Both the position numbers and the translations under genes were made by a program. This document shows positions 1 through 13,123 of a stretch of DNA of 64,000 bases, in pieces (position 1 is the first letter of the stretch; each line of letters opens with the position of its first letter). The DNA is taken from contig JAJLRJ010000001.1 of assembly GCA_024195265.1 (NCBI GenBank), positions 6,823,857 to 6,887,856 of the forward strand, in the 5' to 3' direction. This stretch comes from Dendrophyllia cribrosa (Eukaryota; Cnidaria; Anthozoa; Scleractinia; Dendrophylliidae). Below the pieces are notes generated by a model, which did no database searches, was not told the DNA's origin, and saw nothing but the letters and a program-made list of their open reading frames with translations.

Positions 1-2548
1 GCCTTCTTGCATAACTTCCGTAGCTATACCATTATTTACTTTAGTGACCCAATTATCAAAATCTGTTGAGAAAAAATTGGCTTATCAAGGTTTTTTGAAT
101 TTTTGCCACAAAAACTCCATGCCCCTCTAAGGCCATTTAAAATGGAATTTTGAGCATAATTCATGCCATAAACAAACCAAATTGCTGACATGAAGCCCTT
201 ATTCTGTATTTGGTGGGTGAAAATGAATTGTTAAGTCCAAATCAGTTTCATTGTTCAGAAATACTGTGATTCTTACTATACAATTGCTCTTAAAAGGTCT
301 TTGATTAGCACAACAAACACCCTGATTTGGCAAAACAAGGGTTAATGTTTTCTTTCAATACTTAGTACCCATCAAACAGCACAAATGATGAAAGCCTTAC
401 CTAGATATAACGATCTTTTTAAACGATGCTTGAATTTGTCATTTATTTATATTCAGTTTCAAGTCATAATTCTTCTCCGTTGCTCCAAGCATGGAAAATC
501 TCCATATTTTGTCAGGCCTGATTTTTTATATGATAACAAGATAAAGTTAGCTTAACAAAAACGTTCGTTAGCATATAATCTATGTCTGTTAACAGCCTGC
601 ATAGTTGTTGTAAATACCCACCAGTAAAGGAGCATAACCATGCATACATAGATATATTACAAACATACGAGCTGCAGTTTAAAGCAGTGTCGATGTGACC
701 CATTATTTCAGAGACCTTTAGAGCGGAGTAAATGAAACCATCCGTCAAGAAGGAATGCACAGTTAGGAGAGCTGGATAGTAAAACAAAAAGCTTTTGTTG
801 CCAATACAATAACCAAACGAGGCCTTGCAATGAGATGATGTATCAACTGGTCCGCCATTTTGGACATCATGCATATCATGCAATCACAATTTGAGCTTGA
901 AACTCTACCGTTTTCCTATATTTGCTGGTTTTGTCGAAGAAAAATCTTTGCAAACATGCTGCATCGAAGCTTTTGGATGAAATTGACATTTTAAGCGAGA
1001 AAATGTCTGGTTTCACGGATAACATTCCTAGTTACAAAACTTTGGATACATTTTTTAATTACTTTTAAAAAAGTAATGATTGCATGATATGCGTCTGCAC
1101 AGGTAAAGCTGAATGTAAACAAACAGAGCGAGCAGAAGAAAAACAGCATTCAAGTTATTCTTATCGTTGGTTTTGGTTCACGAGATTGCTGCGATAAAAT
1201 AACTGTACTTTTACCTTTCAAAGGTAGGATTTTAGTCAACCCTTTTGCCCTTTCTATTAACAATTTGTTTCTCTTCGCAAGAACCAAGTAAACTACCTCG
1301 GGAAATCTTCGTCACAAACAAACAATTTGAGACGACAATATCGTAAAATACTGTGGTCTCTGTTAATAAAGAGTCCACTGGATCGCGATAAAAGCCATTT
1401 GTGCGCGTATATGACCCCTAACTGATATTTTGAATCACCTGTAGCTTTGGTATGACCAGGTCTTGCTCTTGCCCCGGACGCACCTGACCCCTTGTACTTT
1501 TCCTTCAAACATTCAGTCATGTCTATCTCGTAGGACAACAAAGGAACCATTCCTGTTTCGTGCGCAGCCCATGACGTGCACCGCACTGATCACTTACCCC
1601 TCCAAAGGAACAAAGTACCCTCAAATCAAAACAAACATACCCGCACAACGGAAGAAAAATAGGAACTCGGTCCAGTTCCCACTCTCTCCTATGTCCAAAA
1701 TGGCGGGCCAGTTGATACATTATCTCAATGCAAGGCCTCGTTTGGTTATTGTATTTGCAACAAAAGCTTTTTGCTTTACTATCCAGCTCTCCGAAATGTG
1801 CATTCCTTCTTGACGGATGGTTTCATTTACTCCGCTCTAAAGGTCTCTGAAATAACGGGTCACATCGACACTGCTTTAAACTGCAGCTCGTATGTTTGTA
1901 ATATATCTATGTATGCATGGTTATGCTCCTTTACTGGTGGGTATTTACAACAACTATGCAGGCTGTTAACAGACATAGATTATATGCTAACGAACGTTTT
2001 TGTTAAGCTAACTTTATCTTGTTATCATATAAAAAATCAGGCCTGACAAAATATAGAGATTTTCCATGCTTGGAGCAACGGAGAAGAATTATCGGACTTG
2101 AAACTGAATATAAATCAATGACAAATTCAAGCATAGTTTAAAAAGATCGTTATATCTAGGTAAGGCCTTCATCATTTGTGCTGTTTGATGGGTACTAAGT
2201 ATTGAAAGAAAACATTAACCCTTGTTTTGCCAAATCAGGGTGTTTGTTGTGCTAATCAAAGACCTTTTAAGAGCAATTGTATAGTAAGAATCACAGTATT
2301 TCTGAACAATGAAACTGATTTGGCTTTAACAATTCATTTTCACTCACCAAATACAGAATAAAATTTGGTTTGTTTATGCATGGCATGAATTATGCTCAAA
2401 ATTCCATTTTGAATATCCTAAGAGGGGAATGGAGTTTTTGTGGCAAAACTTCAACTAACCTTGATAAGCCAATTTTTTCTCAACTGATTTTGATAATTGG
2501 GTCACTGAAGTAAACAATGGTATAGCTACGGAAGTTATGCAAGAAGGC
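1..2548. mobile_element. Long inverted-repeat (fold-back) element, left end cut by window
   Basis: Bases 1-868 are repeated, inverted, at about 1690-2548. The first bases (gccttcttgcataacttccg) return as the reverse complement ending at 2548, and arm colinearity holds with scattered mismatches and small indels. The inner ends are near 868 (gtccgccattttggacat) and 1691 (atgtccaaaatggcgggc). The spacer 869-1689 holds no recognisable gene. Matching short open frames in the two arms (512-883 minus, 1771-2046 plus) only reflect the duplicated arms. Known long-TIR and fold-back DNA elements have this shape. The left terminus and target duplication lie outside the window, so the family is not assigned. 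Confidence 0.8.
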
Positions 2549-4092
2549 AGGTAGATACACTGATTTTTTGAAAAATGGCAATTTTGGGTTGTAATTTTGA
2601 CATCAATTTTGGTCAAACTCTAGCCCCAGGCTCCTCACTGTCCAATACCTTGAGAACAAAGTTACATGCATGAAATGAAAGCTCTATTATAGTAGAGTTC
2701 ATGGTCAAATTCATTTGGCAGCACAATTTACCAATTGAGTTTTATGGCACTTTCAAAATGTCCCCTGAAAGGCTGAGTTTTTGGTGCTCAAAGGGCAAAA
2801 AATGAGACCCTCCTGAAACTCCAAAACTAAAAGTCAAAGAAGTGAGCCAAATTGGCTTATGAAATATCTCATGGCAAACAACTTTTGTGCCAAGTTTCAG
2901 CCAAATCGGTTGACCACAACTTTTGGCCCCTGGAACACTTTCTCAGACAATGACACTTAATGTGTGTGTTAAAATTTGGCACCACTTTCGGATGTTACTA
3001 AAATCGGGAACTGGGAACCGGGAAACCGGAACGGGGAACCGGGAACGGGGAACCCGGGAATCGGGGATCTGGGAACGAGCAGTCAGCTGTATTCGCCATA
3101 AAAGGTAGTTTCTTCATATATGGTTGTTATGGTAAAGAAAATTTCAAAATGGTGGACGCGACGAGAAAGTGAACCACGGATAAAGCAAATTAATATTATA
3201 CCTTTAATCTCAGGAAATAAGATTTAAAAAAAACTTGGAATCGTAACGTTGTGCTTTGTACCTTCTGGCAGAGGCAATGTATGATCGTTTTTGCAGCGAT
3301 TAATGGAAACGAATAAAATCTAGATCAATCAAACTCAAAGCAGCAGTGACACCCAAAACTATGCTTTTATTCCTGATCACATACAAGTATTGCTTCTACA
3401 AAAGATTAACATACCAAAAATTTGCCCCCTGAATGGAGACATTTGCTCCGGGCGTGCGCGTTACTAAAATGAACTATTGCCCTGCGCAGTTGACCTCGAA
3501 CGGCCTGGGCGCTAGTCTGCGCAAGTCACCAATAGAAGCCTAAATGGGCTCAGTCGAAGCATATTGCACTGAAAAACGGCAAAATGACGATTTTTTTTTT
3601 CGCTCCAGCTAAATCATATTTCCCGCCAAAATGTTCACTAGATCCCAGTTTCTTCAAAACCGAGTGCGGATGTTGACATTACGCCTATTAAAATGAGTTA
3701 TACAGATAAAAGGGATGACCGCGCAGTTGAACTCCATACAAGCATTTATGTGACATTGGTCACTTAAAGGTCAAAATGACGGGACTTTTTTTAAGTTATT
3801 AAAATATTTTAACGTTTCCAGATAGAATAATAACCAAATTACCGGAAACCAAGTGTGGATTTCCGAAAAGTAATTCATAAATGGATAAATTTTGATTTTC
3901 CCTTCAAAAATGGCGTTTTCGCTGTGATTTTGAGGGTCAAATTGGGGGTCTGGGGACGAGTTAAAAAATTAGAGGCAAATGTCATTCAATTTTTTGCCAT
4001 GGGTGAAAAACAAAGCCTGATAAATGAACAGTATATTTATTCAAGATCTGATACATACATGATGTTTCTGTACAGATCAAAAACAGTTTTTT

Positions 4093-4093
<1 letters not shown>
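2549..4093. other. Gene-free intergenic DNA
   Basis: No long open frame, RNA gene or transposon protein was recognised. The only visible structure is a short GGGAAC-rich tandem repeat at 3001-3078. Confidence 0.5.
3001..3078 (+). repeat. Short degenerate GGGAACC tandem repeat
   Basis: About ten imperfect copies of a 6-8-bp unit (gggaacc/ggaacgg) follow one another. The period is irregular, consistent with slippage-generated simple DNA. Confidence 0.7.

Positions 4094-4160
<67 letters not shown>
4094..4160 (+). repeat. (ATT)n microsatellite
   Basis: A run of about 22 TAT/ATT trinucleotides with one interruption (a 5-T stretch near 4130). Confidence 0.95.
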
Positions 4161-4162
<2 letters not shown>

Positions 4163-4409
4163 AAGTGAAACCGGAAATAATATATTATAATTAATTTAAC
4201 GTATTCCGTAGACTATAGTCCAGAAAATAACTTCAACGTTGAAGAAAAATTTGCGTCGTTCAAGTAAATCCTGTAAATAAACATATGTGTACAGCACATG
4301 GCCTGCTTTTCAAAGGTGCTGATTGTGGTGTTGGGAGGGTTCATACTAAATATATAGAGTTTGAGGGGGCAGCAAAAAAAATGCTCTGACCCTGAATAGT
4401 AAATAGAGG

Positions 4410-4497
4410 TTATTCAGCGTAAAGTTGTGTAATACGGCTGAGTATTTATTGACGAGTAAAAATGCCCAGCCGTATTACACAACTTTTCACTGAATAA
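4410..4497. mobile_element. 88-bp hairpin, MITE-like
   Basis: 4410-4440 and 4467-4497 are 31-bp inverted repeats with two mismatches (core aaagttgtgtaatacggctg), separated by 26 bp. This is either a tiny palindromic MITE or the fused ends of a larger element. No coding capacity. Confidence 0.65.
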
Positions 4498-4689
4498 ATT
4501 ATTTATTATACGACAGAAATCCTCTCCTAAAACTAAGTTTTTGAAGCTGTTTTTCCTAGCGCACGATCAGAAGAGTGTAATAACGTGTCACATTTGCACT
4601 CGTTTTGATGCATATCTGCCCTCTAGAATGCTATGTTGAATTAATGTTTCGACACGCAATAAAAGACAACACTCATTTGTGGGCGTAAA

Positions 4690-4941
4690 TTGGGCAGGGA
4701 ATATACTGGCAAGGCTCGGATAGAACCCACCGACCGGATAAACCCACCAGATGAGGGGCCTCGGCACATGGCGCCATGCCGAGGGGGTGCCTCATGCCTG
4801 TACTGCAAGGCGGGCAACGACGCTGGGGTAATGTCCTGGGGCCAAGTTAACCCAGTCCAGCAAGTATCGTATGCCCCCTCCCTGACGGGGCTTCAGCACA
4901 GGGCTGAAGGGGTGCCGCAGGCAGCAATTCCCCGCCCTTAA
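4690..4941 (+). other. GC-rich open stretch, possible old repeat fragment
   Basis: An 83-codon open frame in a locally GC-rich patch (about 4700-4940) within AT-rich DNA. It contains small GC palindromes (cctcggcacatggcgccatgccgagg is one arm pair, 4761-4786) and two CxxC-like cysteines. It looks like a fragment of a dispersed retroelement rather than a host exon, but I do not recognise the family. Confidence 0.2.
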
Positions 4942-6147
4942 TTTATTGATAAGACTTAAGAGCCTGTCTCTGTAAAAGCGGTCCGGTCGCTTCAGAGTCG
5001 CAAAATAGAATCGCTTGATTGTTTGTGTGGAGAAAGTACATCATGCCAAAGCATCAAAACCACAATTATTTTGTCTCTTACTTTTTATTTGTTTCTGTCA
5101 GGTCAAAACATAAATTCTCCCAATGATCAGTCACAAATGACTGAAATCTGATACGATTTTTAGTAATTTGAGCCAATGACGCACGGCAAAGAAGGTATTT
5201 ATTGCTAAAAAATTTTCATAGCAATCTAGATATTCTACTATATTGTGTGTTGTACAAGTTTGAAAAAATTTGAAACTAAATTGTCTTTGTACTATAACGC
5301 AATGTATCCCCTTTTGAGCATCTGAGCGTCGCAACCAAAAAAGTTGTCATTTTGCAAACCAATTTTCTCAGCTGGCGGATGAAATTAGACGATGGCGATA
5401 GTACCACTGAAAAGCAGAGTTGTTGTTCTCTAAGAATATGAAATTAAATGTTGTCTATAACTTCTTGTCGTGCAATAAAAGAGTAGTCAATCTTCTCTAT
5501 TTTGGGTAATTTTAGCCGAGCTGTATGTTGCCACAGGACAACCAGGAATTTATAACAATGTTTATCATCCTGTAACCGAGCCAAAACCTTCTTATACACA
5601 CGGCACTTATGTCAAAGAACATGATGCAAAACTCAAATAGTGCTAAAAATGATATATTTGAGAATTTGGAGTCATAAACGATCACACTTTGAATTTTAGT
5701 ACAGGTAAGTGACGTACGCTATTGCTTCCATGATCGTAATTAATCAGCTGAATTTGTACTTCATCTAAGGCCTTGCAATATTATGAGTATGGCATTTTAT
5801 TTCCTTCTTAAGCTTTGCTTGTTGCTGTAACTTTTTTTGTCAAAAGATTCTGAGATTTAATCAATACTCATGAGTTGAGTTAATTGCTTGACGGTCAGTT
5901 TGCGTCACTGTTTACAACGTGCATGAAGTGTAAAATAGAAAACAAATTATCTTTTAACCGACGTTTAGAAAAGGAAAAAAAACTTCGAAAAACTTTAATA
6001 ACAGAAAACTCCAATGCGTTTAATTTCAGAAATAGCTGTGCGCTTGTATTCATCTCAGTTTGATTATCGTAATTCAATTTGTACTTAAGAATTCACTCGA
6101 CCGTGAAATCTTGAATTAAACAAGGTTTGAACAGGGTAGGGAAAATA
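4942..6147. other. Gene-free intergenic DNA
   Basis: AT-rich, with no supportable gene, RNA or element. Short open frames here (5131-5334 and 5895-6077, minus) have no recognisable motifs. Confidence 0.5.
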
Positions 6148-6204
6148 GGTAATACATTCATGACTACCGTCACGAATATAGAACACTGCTTGTACTGCTC
6201 TAAG

Positions 6205-7060
6205 TAGTATTTACTGTAGTTGCTATAGTTGGTGTAGTAGCTGTAGTTCCTGTAGTTGGTGTAGTTGCAGTAGTTACTGTAGTTGGTGTAATTGGCGTAG
6301 TTGGTGTAGTTGATGTAGTTACTGTAGTTCCTGTAGTTGGTGTAGTTACTATAGTTCGTGTAGTTGGTGTAGTTGCTGTGGTTAGTGTAGTTGCTGTAGG
6401 TGGTGTAGTTGCTGTAGTTACTGTAGTTGGTGTAGTTGCTGTAGTTACTGTAGTTGCTGTAGTTGGTGTAGTTGGTGTCGTTACTGTAGTTGCTGTAGTT
6501 GCTGTAGTTCGTGTAGTTGCTGTAGTTGGTGAAGTTGCTGTAGTTGGTGTAGTTACATGTACTGTAGTTCGTGTAGTTGCTGTAGTTGGTGTAGTTAGTG
6601 TAGTTGCTGTAGTTACTGTAGTTGCTGTAGTTGCTGTGGTTACTGTATTTGCTGTAGTTACTGTAGTTACTGTAGTTGCTGTAGTTGCTGTAGTTCGTGC
6701 AGTTGCTTTAGTTGCTGTAGTTGGTGTAGTTGGTGTAGTTGCTGTAGTTACTGTAGTTGCTGTAGTTATTGTAGTTGGTGTAGTTAATGTAGTTGCTGTA
6801 GTTGCTGTAGTTACTGTAGTTGGTGTAGTTGCTGTAGTTGCTGTAGTTGGTGTAGTTGGTGTAGTTACTGTAGTTCGTGTAGTTGCTGTAGTTGCTGTAT
6901 TTCACGCAGTTGCTGTAGTTGGTGTAGTTACTGTAGTTGGTGTGGTTGCTGTAGTTAATGTAGTTGCTGTAGTTGCTGTAGTTGCTGTAGTTACTGTAGT
7001 TGCTGTAGTTGCTGTAGTTGCTGTAGTTGCTGTAGTTACTGTAGTTCGTGTAGTTGCTGT

Positions 7061-7062
<2 letters not shown>
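6205..7062 (+). repeat. 9-bp minisatellite, NNTGTAGTT orientation, segment 1
   Basis: Head-to-tail 9-bp units in which gtagtt is nearly constant and the other three bases are mostly gct, ggt, act or cgt. The unit lacks stops in several frames, so it gives long artefactual reading frames (Val-Val-Ala/Gly/Thr on one strand, Ser-Asn-Tyr on the other). Interrupted on the right by a LINE. Confidence 0.95.
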
Positions 7063-7104
<42 letters not shown>

Positions 7105-9458
7105 AATAACATTTATTCAATCAACAAACAACAAAACTTACAAAACTACAATACTTACACTACTTACATTATGATAATTACAATACAAAGGACTACGATA
7201 CTTATTCTACTTACAATACGATATTTACAATACAATAGACTACGGTACTTACTCTACTTACAATACGATATTTGTAATACAATAGGCTAATGCGCTTACA
7301 CTAATTACTATAAAAAAACAGTAACAGGGCGTTTATCCAAACAATAGCAAACAAACAGAAACAAAAGATAAGCGACAAGTATCTTTAAACATTTATTTTG
7401 GCTCTTAAAAAAAGAAAGATGAAACTTTAAGAAAAAAGAAACTGTCAGCGTAGCACACCTTGGGGTTCGTAAGATTTGTTGTTTTATTCTAAAAGGAGCT
7501 TGAAAAGTGGCCGAGGAAAGGTTTCCATTTTTCAGATGACGTATTATGTGTTTTTGTTTCAATTTGGTAAGCTTTTTCTAGAAGGCGCACGAAGACTGAA
7601 AGGGTGGGAAGCTCCTCCTTGATTTTACTAACCCAGATGTAATATCGACTCATCAGACAGCAGAAGTTAATTTGCAGTTTTGTGTGTGAGGAGTCTGGCC
7701 TCAGCCCTAAAGCGGTACTCATGTCTAGATGTTTTCCTTTCTGTACTAATGAAAGCGACTCTAACCATTTTGTAAGGTCTTCCCAGAAGAGCGAGACCAA
7801 ATTGCAAGACCAGAACATATGGGTCAAAGTTTCCGTTTCCACTTCGCAAAACGAGCAACGGTCGTTATCTTTGATTTTAATCTTATACAAAAAGGAGTTT
7901 GTAGGTAAACGTCTGTGGAGAAATTTAAATTGGAAAACGATTAGTTTAGTGCTTTTTGTGCACCTTCTCGTTATTTGAAAAGCTTTTTCCCAGTTAATTT
8001 CTCCTTCTTCTAGTTCACAGTCTCTACCCCATTTTTCCTGAGAAACCCATGGATTTTCACTCTTTCTTGCGATGAGCTTTCTATATGACAAGTTGCTAGG
8101 TTTTTTCGATTGTAAAAAGCTTGTACTGAAAGGCTTAAAGCTTATTTGTTCAGGGCAGTTGATGTTTGCCTTGAAATTTTTCCAAAGGGTCTTCAGCGAT
8201 GAAATAATACCGTTAAAAAAGAGCGGGCGAGCGTTGACTGTGTATTTGTTTTGAAGCTCTTCATTAGAAAGGAAGGTGGTCGAGTCTTTCATAAGATTTC
8301 CAATGGTCAAGATTCCTTTTGCAGACCATTCTTTAGGAACGACAGGTCTGCGATCTATTCTAATCAATGAGTTGTTCCAGAGACGCTGCGATTGATAATG
8401 TTGGAAAGAAGTTATGTTGTCGTTAAAGTTTACTTCTGCCCAAATCTGCAAAATTTCGTTAATAAATAGGTCAGAAGTTTGGAAATAACGGCTGGTGTCT
8501 GCTTTGTTAAGGTTACCGAGGAAAACAGCTTCTCTACCATATCTGCTTAATTCCAAATCAAAAAAAAGTTTCCACTTGCCCAAATTTGTTTTATCTAGAT
8601 ATTTTTTTATCCAGACGGTTTTAAGAGACTTGTTGAAGGAGAAAAGATCAATCATTTTTAGTCCGCCGTCGTTATATTCATTAATCATGACATTTCTTTT
8701 AATTTTATCGGGTTTTCCGTCCCATAGGAATTTATAGAAAGTTTCATTCAATTCTTTAATAGTCTGGTGGTTTGTTTGAAGAGGAGAAAGGACATGTACT
8801 AGTTGGGAAGCGATTAGACTTTTCAAGATCGTGATTTTCCCAAGTAAGCTTAGCCGTCGATACTGCCAGTTTTTGAGTATATTACTAACTTTCTCGATTT
8901 TTTCTTTAAAGTTCAGGTTCACAGTGAGTTCAGGGTCGGTTGAGAGCCAAACACCTAGCGTTTTGATCTTGAAAAGTTGCCACCTAAAGCCTTTCTCTAA
9001 GCACAGTACTTCTGGACTTTTTGCTTTTGAGCCTATCCATAATGCTTCGGTTTTTTTGTTGTTGAGTCTAAGTCCGGAAATCTTGCCGAATTTTCCTATT
9101 ACGTCAAGTGAGGATTCTAATGATTTTTTTGAGCCGTCGAGAATAAGAGTCGTGTCATCTGCATACTGGCTTAGCTTAATTTCCTTTTGGCTGACTGAGA
9201 TGCCTTTAATATTTGGATCGCTTCTGATTGCGCTGGCTAAGATTTCCACGCAAAGGACAAATAGGTATGGGGAGAGAGGGCAGCCTTGCCTCACACCTCT
9301 TTCAATTTTGAAAAATTCACTAGTCCATCCGTTGTTTATTACGCAGCTTTCTATGTCGCAATAGAGTATTTGAATCCATTTTTGGAAAGATGGTCCAAAA
9401 CCATAATATTCCAAGGTTTTTTCAATGAACGGCCACTCAAGTGTGTCAAAGGCCTTTT
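7063..9458 (-). mobile_element. 5'-truncated L1/Tx1-type LINE in the minisatellite
   Basis: The minus-strand copy ends in a poly(A) tail (T run from about 7063 to 7100) and begins, truncated, at about 9458 inside its reverse transcriptase. The flanks share cgtgtagttgctgtagtt (about 7046-7063 and 9459-9476), a plausible target-site duplication, though the target is itself repetitive. About 400 bp at the 3' end is non-coding. Poly(A) tail, variable-length duplication and 5' truncation are normal for target-primed reverse transcription. Confidence 0.9.
7489..9457 (-). CDS. LINE reverse transcriptase, C-terminal two thirds (truncated, otherwise open)
   Basis: This is the RNA-dependent DNA polymerase that would copy LINE RNA at the nicked target. 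The frame is open from the truncation point to the stop at 7489 (about 655 codons). It starts inside the palm at motif A (KAFDT, about 9455). It continues through RGVRQGCPLSPYLF (about 9300-9260) and the catalytic box YADDT (about 9166-9152), then a thumb and a long C-terminal domain. That domain ends with a C-x2-C-x7-H-x4-C knuckle near 7860-7810, as in L1/Tx1-type ORF2 proteins. Endonuclease and the N-terminal RT blocks are missing, so this copy cannot be autonomous. The intact frame suggests recent insertion. The L1/Tx1 placement is from overall motif style, not a tree. Confidence 0.88.
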
Positions 9459-11454
9459 CGTGTAGTTGCTGTAGTTGCTGTATTTCACGCAGTTGCTGTA
9501 GTTGGTGTAGTTACTGTAGTTGGTGTAGTTACTGTAGTTGGTGTAGTTGCTGTAGTTGCTGTAGTTACTATAGTTGGTGTGGTTGGTGTAGTTGGTGTAG
9601 TTGCTGTAGTTACTGTAGTTCGTGTAGTTGCTGTATTTCATGCAGTTGCTTTAGTTGGTGTAGTTACTGTAGTTGCTGTAGTTCCGGTAGTTACTGTAGT
9701 TGGTGTAGTTCGTGTAATTCGTGTAGTTGCTGTAGTTCATATAGTTGCTGTAGTTCATGTAGTTAGTGTAGTTACTGTAGTTGCTGTAGTTGGTGTAGTT
9801 ATGCAGTTGCTGTAGTTGGTGTAGTTACTATAGTTCGTGTTGTTGCTGTGGTTAGTGTAATTGCTGTAGTTGGTGTAGTTACTGCAGTTGCTGTAGTTGC
9901 TGAAGTTTCTGTAGTTTCTGTAGTTACTGTAGTTGGTGTAGTTGCTGTAGTTACTGTAGTTGGTGTAGTTACTGTAGTTGCTGTAGTTTATGTAGTTACT
10001 GTAGTTGCTGTAGTTGCTGTATTTGGTGTAGTTACTGTAGTTTGTGTAGTTGGTGTAGTTGTTGTGGTTAGTGTAGTTGCTGTAGATGGTGTAGTTGCTG
10101 TAGTTACTGTAGTTGGTGTAGTTGGTGTTGTTGCTGTGGTTAGTGTAGTTGCTGTAGATGGTGTAGTTGCTGTAGTTGGTGTAGTTACTGTAGTTGGTGT
10201 CGTTGCTGTAGTTGGTGTAGTTGCTGTACTTGGTGTCGTTGCTGTAGTTGGTGTAGTTACTGTAGTTGGTGTAGTTGCTGTAGTTAGTGTAGTTGCTGTA
10301 GTTAGTGTAGTTGCTGTAGTTGGTGTAGTTGGAGTAGTTACTGTAGTTGCTGTAGTTGGTGTAATTGGTGTCGTTACTGTAGTAGCTGTGGTTACTGTAG
10401 TTGCTGTAGTTGGTGTAGTTGCTGTAGTTCGTGTAGTTTCAGTAGTTGGTGTAGTTGCTATAGTTGCTGTAGTTGGTGTAGTTGGTGTAGTTACTGTAGT
10501 TGCTGTAGTTGATGTAGTTGGTGTAGTTGGTGTAGTTAATGTAGTTGCTGGCTGTAGTTGCTGTAGTTACTGTAGTTCATGTAGTTGCTGTAGTTGCTAT
10601 AGTTGCTGTAGTTACTGTAGTTCGTGTAGTTGCTGTAGATGCTGTTTTTTTATGAAGTTGCTGTAGTTGGTGTAGTTACTGTAGTTACTGTAGTTGCTGT
10701 AGTTCCTGTAGTTACTGTAGTTCGTGTAATTCGTGTAGTTGCTGTAGTTCACGTAGTTGCTGTAGTTGGTGTAGTTGGTGTAGTTAATGTAGTTGCTGTA
10801 GTTCGTGTTGTTTCTGTAGTTGCTGTAGTTCGTGTAGTTTCTGTAGTTGCTGTAGTTCGTGTAGTTAGTGTAGTTAGCGTAGTTGCTGTAGTTTGTGTAG
10901 TTGTTGTAGTTGCTGTAGTTCATGTAGTTGGTGTAGTTGCTGTAGTTCATGTAGTTGATGTAGTTACTGTAGTTGCTGTAGATGCTGTATTTGGTGTAGT
11001 TACTGTAGTTGCTGTATCTCATGTAGTTGGTGTAGTTACTGTAGTTAATGTAGTTGCTGTAGTTACTGTAGTTGCAATAGTTGGTGTAGTTGGTGTAGTT
11101 GCTGTAGTTACTGTAGTTGGTGTAGTTGCTGTAGTTGCTATAGTTGCTGTAGTTACTGTAGTTGCTGTAGTTGGTGTAGTTGCTATAGTTGCTGTAGTTT
11201 CTGTAGTTGCTGTGGTTACTATAGTTGCTGTAGTTGCTATAGTTGCTGTAGTTGCTGTAGTTCGTTTAGTTGGTGTAGTTGGTGTAGTTGCTGTAGTTAC
11301 TGTAGTTGCTGTAGTTGGTGTAGTTAACGTTGTTGGTGTAGTTACTGTAGTTTCTGTAGTTGCTGTAAGTGCTGTAGTTACTGTAGTTGTTGTAGTTGCT
11401 GTAGTTGCTGTAGTTGCTGTAAGTGCTGTAGTTGCTGTAGTGCTGTAGTTGCAT
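9459..11454 (+). repeat. 9-bp minisatellite, same orientation, segment 2
   Basis: Continuation of the NNTGTAGTT array between the two LINEs, about 220 units, with occasional slipped units (for example 8-bp gtagtgct at 11437). Confidence 0.95.
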
Positions 11455-13123
11455 GACACCTCATGCTTGGTGCGTGACGAAAAGTCAGTTGAAAAGCTTT
11501 TCGAGAAGTTAGCGGCTTTTAGAGGGTGTTGCGGATTAGAGCTGAATAGATCAAAAACGGAGGCATTGTGGTTGGGAAAAACTAGACCACAATCGACAAA
11601 CCTTTTCAACATAAACTGGCCCAAGAAGTGTGTTTGTCTAGGCGTCTCTTTTTCATGTGATTCGGAAGCTTCAACAAAGGATAACTTTGAAAAAAAATTT
11701 GTCGCCCTGGAAAAGTGTCTTAACGTCTGGTCCTCTAGGGATTTAACACTCTTTGGAAAAATAACCATTGTCAAAAGCTTAGCTCTTTCAAAAATAATTT
11801 TCATTTCCTCTGTTCTCAGCGTTCCCGCTGGTTTTGTCGATCAAGTGAACAAATCTGTGTCCAACTTTATATGGAACCACAAACCACCCAAAATCAAGCA
11901 CTCAACAATGATTGGAAGGATAAAAGACGGCGGACTCAGCATGCCTGATTTCGATATAATAGATAAATCTTTGAAGGCAGGATGGGTGAAACGTCTTTTA
12001 GACCCTCAAGCGCAATCTTGGAAGACAATACCGTTTAGCCTTTTAGACAGTGTAGGTGGTCCGTTGTTGTTTAAATGTAATTACTCGTTAGAAACTTTAC
12101 CTGTGCTCCCTCTCCTGCCGCCTTTTTACCGAGACGTTCTCAGTTTTTGTGGAATAATCATGAAGTCACTATTTGCGGCAAATCTGTTTTTTATAAGCAA
12201 TGGTATGATGCTGGCGTTAAGACCTTGCCAGACATCTTAGACAAGGAAGGAAAGTTCTTGACGTTTGCAGCATTCAAGGAAAAGTACAAAATTAACACAA
12301 CCTTTTTGTGCTATATTGGCTTGTGTAACGCAATACCAAAGCATTGGAGGAAAGTCTTTGGACGTGATAACGAAAATTACTTGGTAGTTTCGGATGCCTC
12401 AGTTCAGCCATTTAACAAATCACCTCCCACTTGCCGGCAAGCACGCGCGTTTTATGTATCTAAATCTTTCCAAAAACCTACATCAGAAGTTCGTCTTGTT
12501 GAGGCTGGCTTCACAGATCGGACAATTGAGGCGTTATACGTTCTTCCATTCAAGCTCACAAAAAACATAAAGCTTTCTATGTTTCAGTTTAAAATAAACC
12601 ATCACATTCTGTACACTCGCGACAAACTTTTCAAGGCCAAAATTGCTGACAGTGCCTCCTGTCATATGTGTGAATTGAAGCAGACCGTAGAGCATCTGTT
12701 TGCTGAATGCCAGCTTGTCCACTCCTTCTGGAACCTTTTTACCTCTTGGTGGAACGATAATAACTCACCCTCAGTCTCCTTGACCAATAATGATAAGATT
12801 TATACGGATATCTCCCTGAGAATAGATCCTTCCATAAGTTTAATCTTTGCCTGATAGTCGCTCGTTTTTATATCTACACCGCAGCCAAAGAAAGCGAACC
12901 ATATAGTTTCTTAGCCTTTAAAGCTTTTCTGAAACACAAATTATCTATAGAGCATTCAAGTGTCCGTGAATCCTTGAGCCTTTAGCCGCAAACAAGCTTG
13001 ATATAGCAGTTGTATTTTGTCTGTTCCTTTTATTTCAGTTCTGTAACGTTGTTCTTTGTTTGTTAATATTGTATATCGTATTGTACTTATCAATAAACTT
13101 CAATTAAATTTAAAAAAAAAAGT
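11455..13123 (+). mobile_element. Second 5'-truncated L1/Tx1-type LINE, plus strand
   Basis: Starts abruptly within the reverse transcriptase, directly after the catalytic aspartates, and ends in an A10 tail at about 13113-13122. The flanks share agtgctgtagtt (11436-11447 and about 13122-13133), a probable 12-bp target duplication. The two LINEs have opposite orientation and different sequences, so they are independent insertions into the same minisatellite. Confidence 0.88.
11456..12983 (+). pseudogene. LINE reverse transcriptase C-terminal half, frameshifted
   Basis: Opens with DTSCLVRD, the stretch that follows the YAD of the polymerase box. It then shows the SKTEALWLG, LGV and LSLFGK-like blocks shared with the neighbouring LINE at 7.1-9.4 kb, and a C-x2-C-x7-H-x4-C knuckle near 12660-12710. 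The first frame runs to 12240, but homology moves to another frame at about 12145-12150. A further stop or frame change near 12850 separates the last 43 codons, which end at 12983. Non-functional retrotransposon remnant. Confidence 0.85.
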
